DNA of 64,000 nt from Variovorax sp. J22G73 (GTDB taxonomy: Bacteria; Pseudomonadota; Gammaproteobacteria; Burkholderiales; Burkholderiaceae_C). The position numbers and the translations under genes were made by a program. Position 1 is the stretch's first letter; every line of letters begins with the position of its first letter. Shown here piece after piece: positions 9,031 to 18,011 of this stretch. The notes under the pieces are model-generated. The model was not told where the DNA came from and ran no database searches. It worked only from the letters and a program-made list of their open reading frames with translations. The stretch spans positions 62,001 to 126,000 of the forward strand of contig NZ_JASZYK010000012.1 in assembly GCF_030317035.1 (NCBI RefSeq). The letters run 5' to 3'.

Positions 9031-9474
9031 TCAACCGGCGAGCGTGCCGGCTTGGGCGGCTTTGGTCGCTTCGGTCGCTTGGGTCGCTTGGGTCGCTTGG
9101 GTCGCTTCAGGTTCGGGGCTTTCGACGCGCATCCACAGTGCCTCCTGCGCGTTCGCGGCCTGGACCACGTCCACGCATGCGTAGCCCTTGCCGACTTGCC
9201 AGCTGGCGCGCAGCGAATTCCCGATGCTGCCGAGCACGATGCTGTTCACGATGCCGAAGAGCGACGCAATGACAAGCGTGGTGGCATTGCTTGCGCCCAA
9301 CCCAGGCGCACCGAACCCGATCAGCATGCCAAATGCGAGGACGCCGAGGGCCAGGGGCCACACACCGTGGCACAACGCCCATATCCAGCCGAAGAGAAAA
9401 GCCGTCCAGCTCCAACCCTCCCTGATGGCCTCCCTGTGCCCTGACGGGTGCTCGAATACCTTGTAGATCTTCAT
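9031..9474 (-). CDS. Small DUF2628-like membrane protein with repeat-encoded tail
   Basis: Product of 147 residues beginning MKIYKVFEHPSG. The opening, followed by WSWTAFLFGWIWALCHGVW near residue 22, resembles DUF2628 proteins, which are small inner-membrane proteins of unknown function. Two or three hydrophobic segments span residues about 25-100. The last roughly 25 residues are Ala-Thr-Gln/Glu repeats produced by five 9-bp DNA repeats (9063-9108), so tail length is probably variable. It lies alone between the T6SS core operon and the VgrG island, on the same strand. No function is proposed. Confidence 0.7.
   Translation of the reverse strand: MKIYKVFEHPSGHREAIREGWSWTAFLFGWIWALCHGVWPLALGVLAFGMLIGFGAPGLGASNATTLVIASLFGIVNSIVLGSIGNSLRASWQVGKGYACVDVVQAANAQEALWMRVESPEPEATQATQATQATEATKAAQAGTLAG
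9063..9108. repeat. 9-bp tandem repeat in the 3' end of the DUF2628-like gene
   Basis: About five near-identical copies of a 9-base unit (TGGGTCGCT and variants on the plus strand) encode the Ala-Thr-Gln tail. The unit is in frame, so gain or loss of a copy changes length by three residues without a frameshift. Confidence 0.8.
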
Positions 9475-9606
9475 TTTTTTAACTCACGTTTCCCTGTTTT
9501 TTTAGTGGCGGCGTTTGGCCGCCTGCACGACGTCGGCGCCTTCGGCCTGACGAGGTCCTCCTTCTTTTTTCTCTCCCGGTTTGGTGACCGGCCTGACAAG
9601 GCCGGG

Positions 9607-10611
9607 CTACAGCTCGGGCGGTGGACCGGGACGCAGGCTGCGATGGGTGTAGGTGCGCAGCTCGAGCTCGTTGATCAATAGGCCGATGGCGCGCTTGATC
9701 TCTTGCGGCCATTCGACCTTTTGCGCGGTCCAGACGGTCAGCCGGTTGAAGAACAGCCAGTTCAAGTACAGCGGCACGGTGACAGGCATGGCGATATATT
9801 TGTAGAGCGTCTTCCAGGGCTGTTCCTTCCAACGCCTGGCGGGTTGGTCGAGGAAAGGGACGACGGCGCCGAAATCGCTCCAGGGGACGTAGGCGCCTAT
9901 GTTCGAGACCGGCGGTAGCTCACCTTCGATAAGTGGTGCAGAACCTTCTTCCATGTAGCGGCGGATGTACTCCCACAGCGCGGGTACGAAATCGACGTCG
10001 GCGAAGATGATGTGGTCCACGATGGTGGGGTCGTCTTCGCTCCTGCGCACCAGGAAGACCAGATGATGCAGGCGACGGGCTGAGGCGGTGCTGGCTTGCA
10101 GCGTGGTCTGGTGTTCGGCGTCTACCAAGTCCCAGTCATAGGCGACGAGCCTGGACTTGCGGGGGCCGAAAATTGCCCAGCGACGGGCGCCGGATTGCAG
10201 CACCTTCTAGACCTTGCGATGCTTACGGTCGAAGTAGATGGGGCTGTCGGCGGGCGCGAAGAGTTCGAGGTAGGTGAAGAATGCGAAGAACATCCAGGAG
10301 CCAGCATATGCAAAGCACACCACGCCATAGACTTCATTTCGCAGCGCTCCTTCCAATGCGAAGACCGTGAACAAGCATGTTCCGATCAGCCCCATGACAA
10401 AGCACTCGGCCAGATAGTGCCCGCCAGCACCTGTCACGTGGGCCCGACGAAATTCGATGGTGTCGGGATACACACCTGTCAGACGCCCACCATGGCCGCT
10501 CATGCCGCCCGCGCGCTTCCGTTTGCTGAAACGCTCTATCAGCCCCAAGACTTTTCCTTCGCTGCGGTCGCGATCGGTGCTGCGACCGCCCACATCGAGG
10601 CCACCGATCAT
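9607..10611 (-). pseudogene. Second DUF6708-like immunity paralogue, interrupted by an in-frame amber codon
   Basis: The frame reads as one continuous homologue of the gene at 10712-11713 apart from one TAG at 10207-10209. The sequence DRKHRKV is followed by the stop and then KVLQSGARRW; the paralogue has DRKNRKVYKVVSVGPRRW, so the amber codon replaces a tyrosine (TAC to TAG). Both halves keep high similarity, including DPTIVDH, LWEYIRRYMEE and VPLYxxWLFFNRLTVWTAQ. The start at 10611 (MIGGLDV) was chosen by alignment with the paralogue. A GTG at 10203 could restart the second half, but that would lose both N-terminal membrane segments. Either a recent nonsense mutation, a suppressed codon or a base-call error. 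Confidence 0.8.
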
Positions 10612-10711
10612 CGGACCCAATCCTTGCGAGCATCCATCGCATATGCAAAACGAGAGGCCTGCGCTCGACACCACGCGAAGCGGCGTCTGCTTGTTTGGTC
10701 GACCGGTCGCA

Positions 10712-11713
10712 TCAAATCACCGGCGGTGGACCGGGCCGCAGTCTGCGATGGGTGTCGGTGCGCAGGTCCTGTTCCGTGACTAACGGTCCGATGGCGTCGA
10801 CGATCTGCCTTGGCCATTCCACCTGCTGCGCGGTCCAGACCGTCAGGCGATTGAAGAACAGCCACAGCACATACAGCGGCACGGTGACGGGAATGGCAAG
10901 ACACTGGAACAAGGTCTTCCACGGCTTTTCACGCCAGCGTCTTATGGGTTGGTCCAGGAACGGCACCACGCCGCCGAAATCGCTCCACGGCTTGTACACG
11001 CCCATCGTCGACTGCGGCGGAAACTCGCCCGCCGTCAGCGGAGCTTGGTTCTCTTCCATGTAGCGCCGGATGTACTCCCACAGTGCCGAGACGATCTCGA
11101 CATTCGTGAACTCGAAGTGATCGACGATCGTGGGGTCGCTGCTGCTTTTGCGCACGAGCAATACCAGGTGATGGTTTCGCTGTGCAGTCGCAGCCGATAC
11201 CTGCACGGTGGCGTGATGCTCGGCGTCGACCAGGCTCCAGTTATAGGCTTTCAGGATGGCGTTTCGCGGGCCGATGCGACCCCAGCGCCGGGGACCGACG
11301 GAGACTACTTTGTAGACCTTGCGGTTCTTGCGGTCGAAGTAGATGGGGCTGTCGGCAGGCGAGAAAAGCTCGAGGTACGCGAACAGCATGAAGAGAAGCC
11401 ATGGGACGGTCTGCCAGAAAACGATGGACGCGTAGGCCCGGAGTTCGAGAAAACCAGGAACGACGAGTCCCTGCAAGAAAAGTGTGCCCAGCACGCCCGC
11501 CACAAATCCGTATGTCATCCAAAAGCCACCACCTCCCAGGAACGGCATGCGTTGAAACTCGATGGCGTTCGCATACACACCGGTCAGGCGCCCCCAATGG
11601 TCAACAGGCCCGGCGACCGCAGTTTTCCTTTTGTAGCGTTGAAGCAGCCCGACCACGGTGGCTGGCGACCTGTCCTTGTCTGTGCTACGGCTCTTGACGT
11701 TGAGACTGGCCAT
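10712..11713 (-). CDS. DUF6708-like membrane protein, candidate immunity protein for the VasX-like effector
   Basis: Product of 333 residues from ATG 11713 (MASLNVKSRS). The longer frame from 11779 overlaps the upstream effector by about 60 bases, and the ATG at 11713 lies just past the effector stop. Hydrophobic segments sit near residues 48-70 and 80-105 and again near 295-315 (CLAIPVTVPLYVLWLFF), so it is an inner-membrane protein. The motif SPIYFDRKNRKVYKV after the second helix resembles the DUF6708 family often found beside T6SS effectors. In Vibrio cholerae the gene after vgrG-2, vasW and vasX encodes the membrane immunity protein TsiV2; this gene holds the same place. The immunity role is inference from position and topology. 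Confidence 0.72.
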   Translation of the reverse strand: MASLNVKSRSTDKDRSPATVVGLLQRYKRKTAVAGPVDHWGRLTGVYANAIEFQRMPFLGGGGFWMTYGFVAGVLGTLFLQGLVVPGFLELRAYASIVFWQTVPWLLFMLFAYLELFSPADSPIYFDRKNRKVYKVVSVGPRRWGRIGPRNAILKAYNWSLVDAEHHATVQVSAATAQRNHHLVLLVRKSSSDPTIVDHFEFTNVEIVSALWEYIRRYMEENQAPLTAGEFPPQSTMGVYKPWSDFGGVVPFLDQPIRRWREKPWKTLFQCLAIPVTVPLYVLWLFFNRLTVWTAQQVEWPRQIVDAIGPLVTEQDLRTDTHRRLRPGPPPVI

Positions 11714-11717
11714 CGCA

Positions 11718-13311
11718 TCAGCCCCACGTGCCGGGTGCGTCAAGAGACGGTGGCGGCGGTGCGTTCCCGGACGCGTCAATCCGGTTTAGCTTGCGCTTCG
11801 TCTCGTTCGCCTCCATCGCCTCGAAGTCGATGTCCATCGTGTCGTACTCCCACATTTCAGAGGCGCAACTCTTGTAGGCCAGTAGACGATCCTTGCCAAA
11901 ATAGCTGCGATTGGCCCACCGCTGAAGTCTGTTGCGCTCAGACGCAGTACCAACTACCGTAGACAGCACCCCGATAACAAGCAGACCCCATCCCACGGGG
12001 GCGACGACGCCAAGCACTGCGATGCCCAGAGCTCTTGCGCCCATGCCAACAATCGCAACGAGCAAGCCACGCTCAACCCCGCGTTTGACGATCAGTTGGG
12101 CGACTCTTTGGGCACCGGCGCCGATTGCGCGGCTGGAAGCCCCACTGCTGACGGCGTCTGCAGCGACAGCGGCATTGAAAAGGCTCTGCATCCCGAATGC
12201 GGCTTGAGAAGTGAGATGGGCCATGTATGCCGCCTCATCCCCTTCCGCCTTCGCTTTCACCGCCCTGCGATACGACATGTACCCATCGATAGCCCCCGTG
12301 GCCAACCCCGCCACCGCGAGCCCGATGCGGATGTTGGCAAGCTTTGTCGTGATCGCTGCGCGGTTCGCACGATCGGTTGCATCGACCACATTGGGTGTCT
12401 TGGACAGCATCGACCTGTAAGCCACTGCGCGAAGTTCTACCAGGGAGGCCGTGAAGCTCACCATGCCACTGAAAAGATTCAGTGACTGATCGAAGCGCTC
12501 TAGCCGGTCGGGTTTTGCGAACGATTTCCAGAAATCCCGCATTGCCCAGACCAAACCCGCTGCCTGAACTACCGCCACGCCGTAGCCGAGCCGTCGATCT
12601 GCGTGGATCTCGGCTTTGACGTTTCCTCCTTCCGCTGCAAGATGGTCTTGAACATTGCGCCGGGTCTGCGGAGACAGCGTTTGCAGATTCACGCTTTTCA
12701 CGTACTCCTCGAATCTGGCCAGTGCTACTCCACCTGTGCTGTGCGTCGACCTGCCGGGCGCATGTGCGCGTTCGCTCGGGATCGCGTGGAGCGCGCCATC
12801 GTGAGCACCTATGAGCCACAAGCGCTTCACCGCCACCGTGCCGTTCACTTTCCGATTCTTCAGCAACGCCTGTCGATCTGCATCGGAGTAATAACCTCGA
12901 TAGTCGCGCGACCGCATATGGGCATCGACATCCGTCGGCGATGCACAGGGTGCGCGCGTCGTGGGGGTGCGTCATCTTCTTGTCGCACGCGAAGCTGCTG
13001 TCCTCGAAGACGAATTCGCCCTGCGGAATCAGCGCTCCCTTGTCATGCACCCTGTAGGCCAGCCATCCACCGATCTGGCCTTTGGGCTTCTCATTCGGGA
13101 AGAAGACGTAGACGTACCCCTCCCGCCGCAGCAGGCGCAAGGCGTACTTCGACTGCGCCTCGAGCTTCGGCAAGCCGAACGCCTCGACGGTTGCGGCGTG
13201 GGTGTCGAGCGCGGCCACGCCCTGGGGCGCGATGTCGGGGTCCGTCGCCACGGCCGTGGGCCGCACGAGCAGGATCGAGAGGCCGCTCTTTTCGCATTTC
13301 TTGCAGGTCAT
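11718..13311 (-). pseudogene. VasX/BTH_I2691-like T6SS pore-forming effector, split by a +1 frameshift
   Basis: The first frame (from 13311) opens MTCKKCEKSGLSILLVRPTAV, the CxxC plus G-I-VRP signature of the VasX N-terminal region, and runs well to ARTLCIAD near 12936. It then becomes Arg/Cys-rich nonsense. Family-like sequence resumes one base out of register (TDVDAHMRSRDYRGYY) and continues to 11718. The second part has amphipathic and hydrophobic helices, notably LLVAIVGMGARALGIAVLGVVAPVGWGLL-type segments near its C-terminus, consistent with a membrane-inserting toxin. The repaired protein would be about 530 residues, short for VasX proteins (often around 1000). There is no slippery heptamer at the shift. 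The gene lies 46 bases after its DUF4123 adaptor. It could be a decayed effector or a single-base assembly error. Confidence 0.75.
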
Positions 13312-13357
13312 GGTGTTCGGTGGAGGCTGAAGTCGGGCAACGGGCGAGCGTCCTGAG

Positions 13358-14287
13358 TCAAGACCAATGGCTGCGAAGTGCTCGCAGGCGGTCGGCCAAC
13401 GGCTGCCGGGTCTGAAGGTTTCGGTCGATGCGGCCTTGCAGTTCGGGAAATTGCTCGAACGCGGGAAAGCGCAGCGCCTCGACCACGTAGGCCGCCAGGT
13501 CCTCGGGTTCGCGCAGTCCCCGAAAGCGGGCGCGCTCCAGGGCCTTGGCCACCTGGTTCAACGCGTCGTCCGGCAACGGATGGCGTAGCCCCTGCCACGC
13601 CATCAGGCTGCGATTGATGGCCTCGGCATCGGCCACGAGCCGCCAGTGCGCCACGGTCAATCGCAAGGCGTTTGTGGCAGCCGGTCCGGGTCGGCCGTGC
13701 AGCGCCTGCAGCTTGAAGTTGGTGTCCAGGTAGATCCAGTGCGCCATGCCTGCCAGTTGCTGCGTCCAGTCGATGACCGCGGTTTCGACCGACAGTGCAG
13801 GCGGGTTCAGCAGCGCCAGCACGCGGCGGTCGGCCAGCCTCAGGCACTGGCCGGTGCGTGATCGGTCGCCCGCCGCCAGCAATGCGCCGACTTGCCGCGC
13901 CAGGGCCGGTCCATCGTTCTCGGCATGCGGTTGCAGCCAGCCGCCGATGCGGTAGGCGCCGCTGCCATTGACGCAGGCGTGCAGGTGCTCGCGGGCCGCC
14001 CACACGATGCTCTGCACCAGCAAGGGATCGTGGATGTCCCCGATCTCGATCAGGTACGGCCATTGCGCGTCGGACACCGGCATGTGGTCCTTGGGGATGG
14101 CGTGGCGCTTGTGCATGTCGATTCGCGGTTCCACATCGCCCAGGAATGGGTCGATCAGCAGGTACACGGGGCCTTCGTGCAGCCGTTGCCTGAGCGACGT
14201 CGCGAGTGCATCGACGAGGGTTTGCGGCAGCTCGCTCCACGGCCATTGCGTCGCGAGTTCGTTGGGGGTCGTTGGAATGGCGGTCAT
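13358..14287 (-). CDS. DUF4123 T6SS effector adaptor/chaperone (Tap/VasW type)
   Basis: Product of 309 residues. The N-terminal half (VYLLIDPFLGDVEP near residue 40, then WPYLIEIG) matches the DUF4123 domain, whose members load a specific effector onto the tip of the cognate VgrG. Its ATG follows the vgrG TGA with no gap (TGAATG), and the effector gene starts 46 bases after its stop, so vgrG, adaptor and effector are one transcription unit. The C-terminal half is helical and presumably binds the effector. It is analogous to VasW, which serves VasX in Vibrio cholerae. Confidence 0.88.
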   Translation of the reverse strand: MTAIPTTPNELATQWPWSELPQTLVDALATSLRQRLHEGPVYLLIDPFLGDVEPRIDMHKRHAIPKDHMPVSDAQWPYLIEIGDIHDPLLVQSIVWAAREHLHACVNGSGAYRIGGWLQPHAENDGPALARQVGALLAAGDRSRTGQCLRLADRRVLALLNPPALSVETAVIDWTQQLAGMAHWIYLDTNFKLQALHGRPGPAATNALRLTVAHWRLVADAEAINRSLMAWQGLRHPLPDDALNQVAKALERARFRGLREPEDLAAYVVEALRFPAFEQFPELQGRIDRNLQTRQPLADRLRALRSHWS

Positions 14288-16753
14288 TCAGATCACCCCT
14301 GCGCCGCCGGCCACTGCCTTGCTGTCGGATGCCGAGCAGCCTTTGTACGTTTGCGGCGTCAGCGGAGCGCTGGCCGGCCCCGCCTTGACGTGGCTCGCCG
14401 CATGCTCCACCCACCCTCCCGAGGTGCCGTGCAGGATGCCCCCGTCGCTCCACTCGGTGAAACTGCCGCCGCCATTGACGACGACCTTGACCGGCGCGCT
14501 GATGCGAATTTCGCTCGTCGTGCTGGTGATGCGCACGGCCTTCCTCGCGGTCAGGTCGATCTTGTCGCGGTGCGCCTCGATCTGCACCTTGCCGTTGCCC
14601 GCGATCCAGTTCATGCCGCTCTTGAGCGCGAACAGGCGAATGCCGTCTTTGGCGCTCACAAGCAGGCGCTTGCCGGCACTGATGCTTGCATGGCCCTCGC
14701 TCGACACGGCGATGTGTTCGCCCGCCTGGAGATGCAGGCTGCCCGATGTGGTGGCGGCCACGCCCGCGGCGCTGGCGAGCACGAGCTGCGGTTTTTCGAG
14801 TTCGGGGAAACGGCTTCGCGAGGTCTCGGTGTCGCTGCCCTTGATGGCGCCTGCTTGCGACCCGAGTGCCTTGGCGACGGCGGCCTGGTCCTCGTCATGC
14901 GCCTGTGCCGTGGCGGTTGCGGCGGCATCGGCCAGTCCTTTTTGCAGCGCAGACGCGGCGTTCAATCGCGCGATGGTCTCGCCCATGTCCTTGGCATGGC
15001 GAGCCGCATCCGGCCGCGCTTCCGTGGTGATGAGCAGCCCGTCTTGCGCACGCAGCACGCCGTGCCCGTCCGTGCGCAGTTCGAAGCCCTCGCCTCTCGC
15101 CTCCTTTCTCCCCGCGTTGTCTTCCACCCGGGTGATGCTTCCCAGGCTCAGGCTCGAACTCTGGTGGTCGCTTTTCAGTTGCGCCTGGATGCGGCCCTCG
15201 GTGTCGTCCATCAGCAGGTGGTTCGATCTGCCCGCCGCGCCGTTGCCGCCACCGTCCTTCGTCAGCTCCCGGCTCCTGAAGCCGCTCAGCGCGCTCTGCC
15301 CCGGCAGCGCCCATGGCGGCAGGTTCGCCTGGTTGTGCACCCGGCCCGTGCAGATCGGCAGGTCCGGGTCGCCCGAGATGAAGTCGACGATCACCTCCTG
15401 GCCGATCCGCGGAATGTGGATGCCGCCCAGCTGGTTGCCCGCCCACGGCGAGCTCACGCGCAGCCAGCAGCTGCTGTGCGCGTCGTTCCCGCCGAGGCGG
15501 TCCCAGGGGAACTGCACCTTGATGCGGCCCAGCGCATCGGTCCAGATGTTCTCTCCCGCTGGCCCGACCACCACGGCCACCTGGCAGCCCCCCGCGCGGG
15601 GTTTGGGCTGGGTGAGCGCCGGACGCAGGGGTTCGGTGACGGGGTGCGAAGTGAAGTCGACGCTGACGCGCCATTGCTGCTTTTCCTCAGCGTTTTCCTT
15701 GCCCTGGCTCTCTTGCGCGACGTTCTCGATCAGGAACCGCGTGGCCAGGACCAGGTATTCGGCGTTGGCGGACTCCCTGGGATGCTTCTGCAGCCTGAAG
15801 GTGCGCCCGGCCACCATGCCCCGGAGGTTGCCGCTGGCCTGTGCCCTGGCGCCGTGGGTGCGCAGGGCCTGCATGCGCAGCATCGCCAGCAGGTCGCCTT
15901 CCGCCTTCGGGTCGTTGTTGCCGGCGCTGCCGGCATCGGGCTGGACGAAATGAGAGCCGCCAGTCTCCGCATGCCACTGGTAGACCTCGCCATCGGCGTG
16001 CCCCGTGGGCCTCGGGTCCTTGCGGCTTGAGCTCAGGTCGGCCCGTGGCCGGATGTAGTCGTAATCCCGTGCCGCATACCGCCCGCTGGTGAGTTGATGC
16101 GCCGGCACGAAGCTGTGGACGTACTCCGCATCCAGCTTCCAGCCCGGGGCGTGGTATTCGACCTCGCTGTACGCGGCACCGTCGGCGGGCATGAAGGCGC
16201 CCATGGCGTCCGACAGCACCAGCCGGTGCCTGCCCTGCGAATGCTCGAAGTGGTAGCTGATGCCCCATTCCTGGCACAGGCGGCTGAAGAACTGGAAGTC
16301 GCTCTCGTTGAACTGGGTCTGGTAGTCCCGCAGCGGGTAGCTCTCGGCCAGCCTCTTGTCGACAGGAAACCCGTAGTTCGCCAGCAGCGCGTCGAGGATC
16401 TGCACGACCGTCTGGTTCTGGAAGATCCGGCAATCGGTGCGCAAGGTGGCCAGGTGCAGCCAGGGACGCAGTTTGAGCTTGTATTGCACGTGGCGCCCCT
16501 GCTCGCCCCACAGCGCCGCATCGGTGATGAGCGCATTGATCTGGCGAGGCGCAGCACCGTCGAGTTCGATCTCGCAACAGATCTCCCGCCCCACGAAGTC
16601 ATCGAGTTCCAGCTCCGCCGCCCCCGACAGCCAAAGCTCATAGGCAAACAACCCATCGACGCCTTCTTCGCCGCAAAGCCGCACAGGCTCCAGCACCGGG
16701 CGACCAAAAACAACAGGAATGGCGGAACAAGAAACAGACAGCGTGCGCGACAT
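14288..16753 (-). CDS. vgrG: Type VI secretion tip protein VgrG (TssI), first copy
   Basis: Product of 821 residues from ATG 16753 (MSRTLSVSC). Domains in order: gp27-like base (RQINALITDAALWG, YNESDF-type motif FNESDFQFFSRLCQEWGISY near residues 160-180), gp5-like OB fold (VVVGPAGENIWTDALGRIKVQFPWDR), then DUF2345 beta-helix and spike region (NHLLMDDTEGRIQAQLKSDHQ). VgrG trimers cap the Hcp tube and carry effectors. The upstream frame to 16819 was not used because the MSRTL start aligns with MTRTL of the second VgrG, and the shared leader lies in between. It differs from the second copy in lacking the C-terminal extension and ends in a short Gly/Ala-rich tail. It heads the adaptor/effector/immunity run. 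Confidence 0.96.
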   Translation of the reverse strand: MSRTLSVSCSAIPVVFGRPVLEPVRLCGEEGVDGLFAYELWLSGAAELELDDFVGREICCEIELDGAAPRQINALITDAALWGEQGRHVQYKLKLRPWLHLATLRTDCRIFQNQTVVQILDALLANYGFPVDKRLAESYPLRDYQTQFNESDFQFFSRLCQEWGISYHFEHSQGRHRLVLSDAMGAFMPADGAAYSEVEYHAPGWKLDAEYVHSFVPAHQLTSGRYAARDYDYIRPRADLSSSRKDPRPTGHADGEVYQWHAETGGSHFVQPDAGSAGNNDPKAEGDLLAMLRMQALRTHGARAQASGNLRGMVAGRTFRLQKHPRESANAEYLVLATRFLIENVAQESQGKENAEEKQQWRVSVDFTSHPVTEPLRPALTQPKPRAGGCQVAVVVGPAGENIWTDALGRIKVQFPWDRLGGNDAHSSCWLRVSSPWAGNQLGGIHIPRIGQEVIVDFISGDPDLPICTGRVHNQANLPPWALPGQSALSGFRSRELTKDGGGNGAAGRSNHLLMDDTEGRIQAQLKSDHQSSSLSLGSITRVEDNAGRKEARGEGFELRTDGHGVLRAQDGLLITTEARPDAARHAKDMGETIARLNAASALQKGLADAAATATAQAHDEDQAAVAKALGSQAGAIKGSDTETSRSRFPELEKPQLVLASAAGVAATTSGSLHLQAGEHIAVSSEGHASISAGKRLLVSAKDGIRLFALKSGMNWIAGNGKVQIEAHRDKIDLTARKAVRITSTTSEIRISAPVKVVVNGGGSFTEWSDGGILHGTSGGWVEHAASHVKAGPASAPLTPQTYKGCSASDSKAVAGGAGVI

Positions 16754-16780
16754 CGACGACCTTCCATCACGGACATGAGG

Positions 16781-16830
16781 TCGCGGCAGTTTGCGGGGGC
16801 ATTCCCGCAGGCACTGCAAACAATGGTCAC
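16781..16830 (-). promoter_or_regulatory. Shared vgrG 5' leader element, copy 1
   Basis: On the minus strand the 20-mer GTGACCATTGTTTGCAGTGC (16811-16830) is followed after 16 bases by GCAAACTGCCGCGA (16781-16794). The same two blocks with the same 16-base gap occur upstream of the second vgrG at 38005-38054. The gap folds as TGCGGG, a 6-base loop, CCCGCA. It sits 27-77 bases before the start codon, so it is probably in the 5' untranslated RNA or the promoter. Confidence 0.65.
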
Positions 16831-16907
16831 GCCAGCAGGCGCGTGGCTACAAAGGCGCTGAAAGCAGGAGATATGTCATGGATGCCATCGATGACATGGC
16901 CGCCCCG

Positions 16908-18011
16908 TCATCGGCCGCCACGCAGCAGCTCGACCTGCTCCGCATAGGTCTTCTCGATGCGCTGCAGCCGCTGCGCGCGCGCCGCCTCGTTGACCCACGC
17001 CGCCGCCATGGCCCGCTGCTTGCCGAGCCGGTACTCCAGCAGGGCTTCTGGCAGCAGCGCGCTGTCGTCGACGGCCACGTAGCCATACGCGGCGCGCAAA
17101 GACTTCAGCACCTCGCGCTCGGCGTTGGCGCGTGCACCCTTGCCCTTGCCGTACCCAGTCAAAAAGCTCTGCAGCCGCGCCTGGAACTCGGGCGGGTAGT
17201 CGCGCCGCACGACCATGGGCGCGCCGGGCGGCGGCTCCGACTGCCAGATGACCTGCAGCCGCTCGGCCTCCACCGGAAACTGCTGGCGAAAGCGCTCGAA
17301 GTCGGTGGTGTTGTTGGTGGCCACGTCGGCGTCGCCGTTGGCCACGGCCAGCGCGGTGGCCTGGTGCGTGCCGACGAACTCGCTGCGAAAGCGCGTCTCC
17401 ATCTCGATGTGGTTCGGCAGGAAGAGCTGGCTCTGCGGCACGATGAAGCCGGTGACCGAGCGGCTGTCGCCGCGCGCGAGCCGCCATTGCTCCGGCCTGG
17501 CGAGCATGCCTTCGAGCGTGTTGAGCGGCCCGCTCTTGCGCGCCAGCAGCACGGCGCGGTGCTCGGGCACGTCGGGGTGCCGCGCAATCTGCGCGACCAC
17601 CTTCATGCGCCGCTGCATCACGGCGTCCAGCGCCATCTTGGCCGAGAGGAAGGCCATGTCGATCTCGTCGCGGCCGATGGCGCGGTCGAGCTCCTCGTAC
17701 GAAGGCACCGAATAGGCGCTCACCGGAATGCCGAGCGCGCGGCTCATGTCGGCCATGAGCGGCGTCCACAGCGCGCGCGATTCCACGGTGCCCCCCAGCG
17801 GCAGCACGCCGAAGCGGATCATCGCGAGCGACGGCGCGGCCTTTGCCCCGGCCGGTGCCGCGGGCGACGCCGGCACCGCGCCGGGCGCCACCCCGTGCGT
17901 CATGACTTGCGCCACGACTTGCGCCACGACTTGCGCCATCACCGGCCCGGCCCCCCCCAGCAGCCCGGCACAAGCCAGCAGCCCGGCGGCCAGGCGCGAT
18001 GCGAACGTCAA
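16908..18011 (-). CDS. PhnD-like periplasmic substrate-binding protein, second of a tandem pair
   Basis: Product of 367 residues from a TTG start at 18011 that overlaps the stop of the upstream paralogue (TTGA). No ATG or GTG exists in frame there, and the TTG gives a good signal peptide (TFASRLAAGLLACAGLLGG...AQ). The mature part starts IRFGVLPLGGTVESRALW and carries the Phosphonate-bd (PF12974-like) pattern: SYEELDRAIGRDEIDMAFLSAKMAL, then GTHQATALAVANGDADVATNN. Such proteins bind phosphonate, phosphite or other small anions in the periplasm. A 12-bp repeat (17904-17940) encodes AQVVAQVVAQV just after the signal peptide. No permease or ATPase gene is nearby, so a sensory role with the divergent kinase is likely (inference). 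Confidence 0.85.
   Translation of the reverse strand: MTFASRLAAGLLACAGLLGGAGPVMAQVVAQVVAQVMTHGVAPGAVPASPAAPAGAKAAPSLAMIRFGVLPLGGTVESRALWTPLMADMSRALGIPVSAYSVPSYEELDRAIGRDEIDMAFLSAKMALDAVMQRRMKVVAQIARHPDVPEHRAVLLARKSGPLNTLEGMLARPEQWRLARGDSRSVTGFIVPQSQLFLPNHIEMETRFRSEFVGTHQATALAVANGDADVATNNTTDFERFRQQFPVEAERLQVIWQSEPPPGAPMVVRRDYPPEFQARLQSFLTGYGKGKGARANAEREVLKSLRAAYGYVAVDDSALLPEALLEYRLGKQRAMAAAWVNEAARAQRLQRIEKTYAEQVELLRGGR

Noticed and set aside
12925..12945. Programmed frameshift in the VasX-like effector
   Set aside because: No slippery heptamer, no stop codon directly at the site and no evident stimulatory structure. An indel is simpler.
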